DNA of 5,783 bases. Origin: an uncultured Pseudomonadota bacterium (GTDB lineage Bacteria > Pseudomonadota > Gammaproteobacteria > Burkholderiales > Thiobacillaceae). The notes under the pieces were generated by a model that worked only from the letters and a program-made list of their open reading frames with translations, had not been told where the DNA came from and ran no database searches. Location: assembly GCA_903918705.1 (NCBI GenBank), contig CAIXFP010000420.1:1-5783 (forward strand). The letters run 5' to 3'. The first letter of the stretch is position 1, and each line of letters opens with the position of its first letter. Positions 1 to 5,014 of the stretch are shown here, one piece after another. The translations under genes and the position numbers were made by a program.

Positions 1-397
1 CGACGAGGTGCGCACCCTGGCGCAGCGCACCCAGGCCGCCACCGAGGAAATCGAAACCATCATCATCAAGGTCCAGGGACGCGCCCAGGAGGCCGTGGGC
101 GCCATACAGACCGCGGAGGAGAAAACCAACTCCAGCGTGGTCAGCGTGGAGGAAAGCGCCGAGGCACTGGCCACCATTTCCGGCTCGGTGGGGGTCATCA
201 CCCGCATGAATGCCCAGATCGCCGCCAATTCCATGGGCCAATCCCAGGCGGCCGAAAGCATCAACCAGAAGCTCGAAGACATTGGCGCCATCGCCCGGGA
301 GGCCTCCGGCCTCGCCCACGATACCCACGGCGCCAGCGAGCAACTCGCCGGCCTGGCGCGGGAACTGGACAACCTGGTGAGCCGCTTCCGGACATAG
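1..397 (+). CDS. Methyl-accepting chemotaxis protein, C-terminal fragment
   Basis: This is the 3' end of a chemoreceptor gene whose start lies left of the window; the frame is open from base 2 to the TAG at 395-397, giving 131 visible residues. The first residues, DEVRTLAQRT, are the conserved tip of the signalling hairpin that contacts CheA and CheW in all MCPs. What follows is a long alanine- and glutamate-rich amphipathic helix, the descending arm of the cytoplasmic coiled coil, and it ends in LVSRFRT, a usual MCP end without a CheR-tethering pentapeptide. The sensory domain, membrane segments and HAMP domain are not visible, so the ligand cannot be guessed. One oddity is that the stretch which in many MCPs reads roughly QIAxAxEEQS reads QIAANSMGQS here, without the acidic pair. 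The GTG at base 8 is an internal valine, not a start. Confidence 0.95.
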   Translation, partial: DEVRTLAQRTQAATEEIETIIIKVQGRAQEAVGAIQTAEEKTNSSVVSVEESAEALATISGSVGVITRMNAQIAANSMGQSQAAESINQKLEDIGAIAREASGLAHDTHGASEQLAGLARELDNLVSRFRT

Positions 398-422
398 GGC
401 GGAACGCGATGGCGGTTCCGCC
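398..422. terminator. Hairpin between convergent genes, terminator-like
   Basis: Immediately after the MCP stop codon lies a perfect 8-bp inverted repeat, GGCGGAAC (398-405) and GTTCCGCC (415-422), with a 9-base loop. It also falls 7 bases beyond the stop of the minus-strand small membrane gene, so it could end transcripts from both sides. Neither strand has a clear T tract after the stem, so it may act as a weak or factor-assisted terminator or as a 3' end stabiliser. The hairpin is directly visible; its function is inferred from position. Confidence 0.5.
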
Positions 423-429
423 GAGTGGC

Positions 430-582
430 TTACACCCGCCCGCGCCCCAGCAGCAACGCCGCCAGCAGCAGCGCCGCGAACCCGACAGCCGGCTTGCCGG
501 TCGCGCCCCAGGTGGCGCCGGCCACGATCATCACGGGGTAGATCACGGGGGAAAGGCGGGTGGTCAGCATGGTCGCGTTCAT
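430..582 (-). CDS. Small two-helix membrane protein, 50 residues, unknown function
   Basis: This short gene reads from an ATG at 582 back to a TAA at 430. The start is chosen because an ideal ribosome binding site, AGGAG (complement of 589-593), sits 6 bases upstream; a longer open frame in the same register would run into the regulator gene on the other strand and has no such signal. The protein is hydrophobic: a first segment at about residues 10-26 (LSPVIYPVMIVAGATWG), a Gly-Lys-Pro turn at 29-31, and a second segment at about 33-45 made of two copies of AALLL, ending in the basic tail GRGRV. This pattern suggests a small inner-membrane protein with two short helices. I do not recognise the family. 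It lies divergent to the WYL regulator at 735-1730, so co-regulation is plausible. Confidence 0.62.
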   Translation of the reverse strand: MNATMLTTRLSPVIYPVMIVAGATWGATGKPAVGFAALLLAALLLGRGRV

Positions 583-734
583 GATGGTCTCCTGATGAGT
601 GGCAATGGCGTCATGATCCAGGTTGACAAGCTCACTGGATGAGCCAGCCGAGATGCCGCTGATAACGCGGCAAGCGGAGCTTTCACCGGCCCGTGAGTGA
701 TACGCTGGCGGCTCGCCGACGCCGGAGACGTGAC
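583..734. promoter_or_regulatory. Divergent control region between small membrane gene and WYL regulator
   Basis: These 152 bases separate two divergently transcribed genes and should hold both promoters. Two inverted repeats are visible: TGCCGC (654-659) with GCGGCA (667-672) around a 7-base centre TGATAAC, and GCTCA (630-634) with TGAGC (640-644) around CTGGA. Either could be an operator for the neighbouring regulator. A perfect TTGACA occurs on the plus strand at 623-628, but no good -10 hexamer follows at 16-18 bases, so I do not call a promoter. Ribosome binding sites lie at both ends: AGGAG for the minus gene (589-593) and GGAG at 724-727 for the regulator. Confidence 0.4.
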
Positions 735-1730
735 ATGGACCGCACGGAACGCTTCTACAAGATCGACCAGATGCTCGTGGAGCGCCGCGTGGTGTCGTTC
801 GAGGCCCTGCGCGCCGTTCTGGAGGTTTCTCCCGCCACACTCAAGCGCGACCTCCTCTACCTGCGCGACCGTCTCCACGCTCCCATCGCCTGGGACCGGG
901 CGGCCGGGGGCTATCGCTATGCCGGCAAGCCAGCCGGTCCGCGCGCCGGCGGCCAGTTCGAACGACCCGGCCTCTGGTTCAACGGGCGCGAGATCCACGC
1001 CCTGCTGACCATGCAGCAATTGCTCGCCAACCTCGATCAGGGCGGATTGCTGAGTCCCCATGTACAGCCATTGATGGCCCGGCTAAACGGTCTCATGGGC
1101 AGCGCCGACGACAGCGCGGAGGAAGTGCGCCGGCGCGTGCGCATCATCGGCATGGCGGCGCGGAAGCTGGACATCGGCCAGTTCGAGCGGGTCGGCTCCG
1201 CCCTGTTGCGACGCAAGCGCCTGCGCATCACCTACCGCGCGCGCGGCACGGGCGCTGACAGCGATCGGGAAATCTCGCCGCTGCGTCTGCTGCACTACCG
1301 CGAAAACTGGTATCTGGATGCCTGGTGCCACATGCGCCGGGGTCTGCGCAGCTTCTCGGCGGACGCCATCACGCGGGCGGAAATCCTGGAAAAACCGGCC
1401 CGCGACATCAGCGAAAAGCATTTGAACGCCATTCTGGGCGCGGGTTACGGCATTTTCTCGGGGAAGCGGGTGCGCTGGGCCAAACTGCTTTTCACGCCCC
1501 AGCGCGCGCGTTGGGTCGAAACCGAGCAGTGGCACCCGAGGCAGAAGGGGCAGATGCGGGCGGACGGCGCCTATCTGCTGGAACTGCCCTATGCCGATGA
1601 CCGGGAACTGGCCATGGACATCCTCAAGTACGGTCCGGATTGCGAGGTGCTGGAGCCGGTGGAACTGCGCGCACGGGTGCGGGAACGGTTGGCGGCCACC
1701 CTGTCGCTCTACCGTGACGGGGACGAGTAG
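735..1730 (+). CDS. WYL-domain helix-turn-helix transcriptional regulator
   Basis: The 331-residue product has the usual plan of the WYL regulator family (often near 300-340 residues). An N-terminal DeoR/HTH_11-like winged helix occupies about residues 1-62, with SFEALRAVLEVSPATLKRDL as the helix-turn-helix and GGYRY closing the wing. A WYL domain follows at about 140-215, with the signature NWYLDAWCHMR (W192-Y193-L194) and RSFSADAI. A C-terminal WCX-type region at about 245-325 ends in ELRARVRERLAATLSLY. WYL domains form SH3-like folds thought to sense nucleic acid or nucleotide ligands, and such proteins repress or activate nearby promoters. I chose the ATG at 735 because GGAG at 724-727 stands 7 bases before it and the conserved fold begins there; a GTG at 693 in the same frame would add 14 arginine-rich residues but lacks an evident site. 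Many family members control defence or DNA-damage genes, but no such gene is adjacent here. The nearest candidate target is the divergent 50-residue membrane gene. Confidence 0.9.
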   Translation: MDRTERFYKIDQMLVERRVVSFEALRAVLEVSPATLKRDLLYLRDRLHAPIAWDRAAGGYRYAGKPAGPRAGGQFERPGLWFNGREIHALLTMQQLLANLDQGGLLSPHVQPLMARLNGLMGSADDSAEEVRRRVRIIGMAARKLDIGQFERVGSALLRRKRLRITYRARGTGADSDREISPLRLLHYRENWYLDAWCHMRRGLRSFSADAITRAEILEKPARDISEKHLNAILGAGYGIFSGKRVRWAKLLFTPQRARWVETEQWHPRQKGQMRADGAYLLELPYADDRELAMDILKYGPDCEVLEPVELRARVRERLAATLSLYRDGDE

Positions 1731-1751
1731 TCAGTCATGCCGCACCGGGCC

Positions 1752-2360
1752 TCAACGTTGCTCCGGGCAGAACTCCAGCCCCGCCGGAAATGCGTAGTAC
1801 TTCACCAGCGAATTCCTTTCGCCTTCCAGTTCCTCTCTGGAGGCGGCGGCCCAGATTTTGGAACACAGCGCCTCCGGGGGCTGGCCGCAGTCGGCGGTCA
1901 TCACATAGAAATCGCCCGGCTTCCTGCCCAGTTGGCAGTCGCATTGCGCGGCTTTCGGGCTGGCATCGGTGCCTTTGCCGGCGGCGGGCGTGCATTTGGC
2001 GTCAAGACACCGCGCGTAATGGTTACGGTATTTCCCGGTGCAGTGATAGGCCCGCAGGGCGGGCTTGTCATGAATCCTGGCCAGGTCGTACAGGGAGAAC
2101 GCCGCCCGGGTCTGTTCCGGGTCGTCGCGCTCCCGGCAGGTGGAATGGCCGACGTTCAGGTTCGGTCCCGGCTGGATGCAGGAACACAGGGCTCTGCCGT
2201 TGTCCTTGGGGTCCACCGCGCACTCCGCGTGGCTGCACAGGGCGTAATGGCTCAGGCAAACCGTCCGCGGTGCCGCCACGACACAGGCACTCGTGGCAAA
2301 AGCCACGCATGACACCAGCAGACGAACGATGCGGGATGGGTGATGGGCACTTTTAACCAC
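1752..2360 (-). CDS. Secreted cysteine-rich protein with two similar modules, unknown function
   Basis: The 202-residue product starts at a GTG at 2360, supported by TGGAGA ending 6 bases upstream (complement of 2367-2372). Residues 1-29 look like a signal peptide: positive charge at K3 and R10/R13, a hydrophobic core LLVSCVAFATSACVV, and a likely cleavage after A29. The mature part has 14 cysteines (35, 42, 47, 59, 61, 75, 107, 118, 123, 140, 142, 158, 166, 198), which suggests a disulfide-bonded periplasmic or exported protein. The cysteines repeat as two modules: HYALCSHAEC, CSC, then C75 in the first half, and HYARCLDAKC, CDC, then C158 in the second. I do not recognise the family. An LVSC motif at 15-18 superficially resembles a lipobox but lies too early in the hydrophobic core. 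The gene ends 21 bases from the convergent regulator and follows the ClC gene on the same strand after 122 bases. Confidence 0.8.
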   Translation of the reverse strand: MVKSAHHPSRIVRLLVSCVAFATSACVVAAPRTVCLSHYALCSHAECAVDPKDNGRALCSCIQPGPNLNVGHSTCRERDDPEQTRAAFSLYDLARIHDKPALRAYHCTGKYRNHYARCLDAKCTPAAGKGTDASPKAAQCDCQLGRKPGDFYVMTADCGQPPEALCSKIWAAASREELEGERNSLVKYYAFPAGLEFCPEQR

Positions 2361-2482
2361 GATGTTTCTCCAGGGTTGTCGTCCGTTAAGGTTTGCTTCG
2401 ACTGGGCGATTTTACGACCCGGACCGCACGGGAACGGCTGCGTCCGACACCGCGTTGGCAATCCCGCGGCCGACGCGACCGC
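2361..2482 (-). promoter_or_regulatory. Gap between ClC gene and cysteine-rich gene, with a possible -10 element
   Basis: This 122-base stretch follows the ClC stop codon and precedes the cysteine-rich gene. On the minus strand it contains TAAAAT (complement of 2409-2414), a five-of-six match to the sigma-70 -10 hexamer, which would put a transcript start about 40 bases before the GTG. No good -35 hexamer lies at the right distance. The half nearest the ClC gene is very GC-rich with only short, imperfect stems and no T tract, so I see no convincing terminator. Confidence 0.25.
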
Positions 2483-3805
2483 TCAACGTGGATAAGACTC
2501 GATGAATCGCTCTGCGAGGGCCTTGTACAGGGGCTCGTGGCAGATGAGACGCGAGATGCCATGGGCGACCAGCGCCGTCGCCATCAAGGGAAACACCAGG
2601 CTGTGTCCGTCGGTCATTTCCATGACGATGATGAAGGTGGTCATCGGCGCCTGAGTCACCCCGGCGAAGTAGGCGGCCATGCCCAGCATGACCACGGTGC
2701 CGGCGGGAACGGCGGTCATCAGGTGGGACAACGAGGCCCCCAATCCCGCGCCAGTGGCCAGGGAGGGCGCGAAGATGCCGCCCGGTATCCCGCTCAGGTA
2801 GGAAACCAGGGTGGCCAGGAACTTGAACAGGCCGTAGCCGCCATAACCGGCGTCCCCATGGGTGAGGATGGCGCGTGCCTCGTCGTAGCCGGTGCCGTAG
2901 GTGTGCTGCCCCGACAGGGCACCCAGGGTGGCCAGGACAAAACCGCAGACTGCCGCGAAACCCACCGGGTGGGTGCGTATCCAGTCCCCCGAGCCCACGC
3001 TCCAGCCGTTGCCGGCGACCAGCAACAAGCGTGAGAACAGGCCGCCGGCCAGGCCGCCCACGAGACCGCAGACGACGACCGCGAACCAGCCGGAGGCGCC
3101 GCCGAGGCCGCTCGATACCGTGCCGAAATAGGTGTAATCGCCGATCAGGCCGTTGGCGGCCAGGCCGGCGAAGATCACGGCCGTCAGCACCAGTCCGCTG
3201 GTACGGTGCTCGAAGGATCGCGACAATTCCTCGATGGCGAAGACGATCCCCGCCAGCGGCGTATTGAACGCCGCCGCGACCCCGGCGGCGCCGCCCGCCA
3301 CGATCAGACCCTCGATCTGGTCATGGTAGGAAAATCGGGAAACGCGGCGCAGCGAATACATGATCGACGCGCCGATCTGCACCGTCGGACCCTCGCGGCC
3401 CACCGAGGCGCCACAACAGAGCGCCAGCAGTGTAAGGAAGATTTTCCCTACCGCGATGCGCGGCGACAGCAACCCGCCGAGTTTCTCCGCATCATCGATG
3501 CGCAATGCGGCAATGGCCTGGGGAATGCCGCTGCCCTGGGAGCCGATGAAGTAACTTCGGGTCAGCCAGGCGATCAGGGCCAGGCCGGCCGGCATGAGCA
3601 AAAAAGGCAGCCAGATGGAAATCGAGAGCAAACGCAGGAAGAAGTCATGGGCCAATTGCGCGCCAAGCGCGAACAGAACCGACACCACCCCCACCGCGAT
3701 AGCGCCACCCCAGAACACCAGACGCAACCACCATGCCGTGGGAGACATCAGATGATTCAGGCGCTCACGTTCGATCATGCGAGTGGAATTCCAATAATTT
3801 TTCAT
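2483..3805 (-). CDS. ClC-family chloride/proton antiporter
   Basis: The 440-residue product is a complete ClC transporter core without cytoplasmic CBS domains, the usual form in bacteria; it sits in the inner membrane as a dimer and exchanges chloride for protons. Family landmarks appear in order: GSGIPQA with the chloride-coordinating Ser92; GREGPTVQIG with the gating Glu138; FNTPLAG and FAIEEL with the internal proton glutamate Glu193; GIPGGIFAPS with Phe345; and EPLYKAL with the coordinating Tyr427. They correspond to Ser107, Glu148, Glu203, Phe357 and Tyr445 of E. coli ClC-ec1, and the 55-residue gap between the two glutamates is identical. Ser92 and GREGP argue for chloride over the fluoride-specific branch. 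The start at ATG 3805 is a choice: a TTG at 3832 adds nine residues without a clear ribosome binding site, and an ATG at 3778 is also possible. Expected roles are acid resistance or charge balancing. I give no symbol because the clcA/clcB/eriC subtype cannot be settled here. Confidence 0.95.
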   Translation of the reverse strand: MKNYWNSTRMIERERLNHLMSPTAWWLRLVFWGGAIAVGVVSVLFALGAQLAHDFFLRLLSISIWLPFLLMPAGLALIAWLTRSYFIGSQGSGIPQAIAALRIDDAEKLGGLLSPRIAVGKIFLTLLALCCGASVGREGPTVQIGASIMYSLRRVSRFSYHDQIEGLIVAGGAAGVAAAFNTPLAGIVFAIEELSRSFEHRTSGLVLTAVIFAGLAANGLIGDYTYFGTVSSGLGGASGWFAVVVCGLVGGLAGGLFSRLLLVAGNGWSVGSGDWIRTHPVGFAAVCGFVLATLGALSGQHTYGTGYDEARAILTHGDAGYGGYGLFKFLATLVSYLSGIPGGIFAPSLATGAGLGASLSHLMTAVPAGTVVMLGMAAYFAGVTQAPMTTFIIVMEMTDGHSLVFPLMATALVAHGISRLICHEPLYKALAERFIESYPR

Positions 3806-4065
3806 GGCCGGCCCCGGCTTCCGGGCATTCAAGACTTGCCCATTCCGGCCTGCCCAGAGCCATCACGTGTGCCCTTGCTTCGGCAAGCCGGCTGACCCGT
3901 CGCGCACAATATGATGGATTCATGCGAAATGCCATGTTCTTGTTACCAACCCGAACCATTTCTCGGTGCGCGCGGCTGGCGAAATGAATACCGCGCAGTT
4001 CCGCCAGGGATGGAAGCGATATGGTCCTGGCAAGGTTGCAACCCGATCAGGACACGCCAAGGCCG
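3806..4065. other. 260-base stretch without an identifiable gene, upstream of the ClC gene
   Basis: I see no credible coding sequence here; the short open frames have no ribosome binding sites and no family resemblance. The ClC promoter should lie in this stretch, and 3897-3965 is more AT-rich than its surroundings, but no convincing -35/-10 pair is visible on the minus strand. A short hairpin, CTTGC-TTCG-GCAAG (3874-3887), has a stable UUCG tetraloop when read on the plus strand and no T tract. Together with the truncated GH13 gene to its right, the stretch may be non-functional DNA left by a deletion. Confidence 0.45.
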
Positions 4066-4692
4066 TCATGCGGCCGTTACTCCCTGGCCGGCCAGATGCA
4101 GCGGTGGCGCGCTGCCGTCCTTGGCCTGGCCGGAGTTGGAGCGATTCATCCAGCGGTTGTCGGCGGCCTTGGCCGGGTCCGCCAGGTATTCCAGGCTGTT
4201 GAGGGTGCCGATGGCGTCGCCGTCATAGAGCAGCGGAATGCCGCCGAAGGCGAAGATGACGCCGTGCAACAGCATGATGGTGCGGAGGGCGGCATCGACG
4301 GCGGCCTCGTTGCCGCTTTCCAGGGCGGATTCCAGCCCCACCAGGGGAGCCAGGGAACCGGAAATGCGGGCGTCGCCGGTCTTGGGGTTATCTCCGAAGG
4401 GCAGACCCCGGGCGACGGATCCGTGAAAGCGGCCGCTGTAGTAATCCACCAAAAAGCGCCGGTGCGATGCCGGTTCATAGCCGGCCAGGAGGATGCCGTT
4501 GTCGTCGAATCCCAGGCCGATGTCGTCATGGCAGCGCACGTAGTTGAGCCAGGTGGCCTGTTCCAGCTTCACCGGCAGGTTCTTCACGCCCTGGTTGAGC
4601 AGCAGCGCGTTCCTGGTGGCCACCGCGTCCCAGAGCAGGGCCATGAGGGTGGCGTTGTAGGCGATCTCGCATGGTCTTCTTGCGGCGCGCAC
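4066..4692 (-). pseudogene. Amylosucrase-type GH13 glucosyltransferase, internal fragment truncated at both ends
   Basis: The frame encodes 208 residues; about residues 8-184 (4141-4671) match the second half of the amylosucrase catalytic barrel. Visible landmarks are CEIAYNATLMALLWDAVATR, WLNYVRCHDDIG (Asp56 is the transition-state stabiliser, equal to Asp393 of Neisseria polysaccharea amylosucrase), HRRFL, GSVARGLPFGDNPKTGDARISG, FGGIPLLYDGDAIGTLN and DNRWMNR. Amylosucrases are about 630-650 residues and turn sucrose into alpha-1,4-glucan plus fructose. Here the first 340 or so residues are absent, including the nucleophile (Asp286) and the acid/base (Glu328), and the C-terminal 130 or so are replaced by an unrelated 24-residue tail. 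It therefore cannot be an active enzyme. The only start in frame, GTG 4692, has no ribosome binding site. No internal stop or frameshift is seen, so the loss may be recent. The family usual YLGDE is YDGDA here, which may be natural variation or decay. Confidence 0.85.
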
Positions 4693-4747
4693 GGGTGACG
4701 ACGGTATCTTCCTCCGGGGAGGCTGGGAAATTCGGTTTATCCATCAT
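4675..4747 (-). other. Orphan gene start fused out of frame to the GH13 remnant
   Basis: On the minus strand two adjacent ATG codons (4747 and 4744) open a frame reading MDKPNFPASPEEDTVVTR and then ARRKKT, a plausible protein N-terminus with an acidic then basic composition. At about 4671-4675 the DNA becomes the amylosucrase fragment, but in a different frame, so the reading continues into nonsense and stops at 4526. This could be the true 5' end of the glucosyltransferase gene after an internal deletion, or the start of an unrelated gene. I do not recognise it. The upstream ribosome binding site is weak (GAGA about 10 bases before the ATG). Confidence 0.3.
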
Positions 4748-5014
4748 GAGTGGAATTCTCGGTTATGCGACTTCTTCCAGGTATGCTGTTCGTTCCGTAC
4801 GGATTGCCCATACGAAAAATCCTCATGACATAAATTCAGGGTTTTGGCTGGAAGATGATGGTTGGACCTACCCGGCACGTACCCGAATCTTGCGCAATAA
4901 GGAATCCGGCAGGCGAAAACCGACTCAACTGACGGGGTGGGCAAGCCACGGAAGGAACGCTCAGGGCACTTGAAACCGACAAATACCGCGGAAGCGACGG
5001 GGACGCGCCCAACG
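4748..5014. other. 267-base stretch without a gene, downstream of rpoS
   Basis: No credible protein or known RNA gene is seen. The part from about 4745 to 4860 is clearly more AT-rich than the flanking genes. A minus-strand open frame of 29 codons begins at an ATG near 4828 (MRIFRMGNPYGTNS...) and ends at the TAA overlapping 4738-4740; it has no good ribosome binding site and I do not call it. No hairpin with a T tract follows the rpoS stop at 5015, so how the rpoS transcript ends is not evident. Confidence 0.4.

Noticed and set aside
623..628. Perfect TTGACA as the -35 of a promoter for the WYL regulator
   Set aside because: No recognisable -10 hexamer lies 16-18 bases downstream (sequence there is AGCCGA-like), and none pairs with it on the other strand.
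579..1061. Long minus-strand open frame across the start of the WYL gene
   Set aside because: It is a shadow of the well-supported plus-strand regulator, with no ribosome binding site or family resemblance.
1804..1820. Possible terminator between the convergent WYL and cysteine-rich genes
   Set aside because: The 21-base gap and nearby sequence show no stem longer than four or five pairs and no T tract.
2306..2315. Lipoprotein signal (LVSC) in the cysteine-rich protein
   Set aside because: The cysteine lies at residue 18 with only a few hydrophobic residues before it and a long hydrophobic run after it, which fits a signal peptidase I leader better.
2393..3267. Plus-strand open frames opposite the ClC gene
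   Set aside because: Their arginine- and glycine-rich translations are typical antisense shadows in GC-rich DNA, while the minus strand carries all ClC motifs.
4139..4150. 12-base sequence at the right break of the GH13 piece repeated, inverted, at 2501-2512 in the end of the ClC gene
   Set aside because: About two exact 12-base matches are expected by chance in a window this size, and the ClC copy is ordinary coding sequence for ERFI.
3966..4202. Plus-strand frame including MNTAQFRQGWKRYG as a small gene
   Set aside because: It lacks a ribosome binding site, runs into the antisense of the GH13 remnant, and resembles no family I know.
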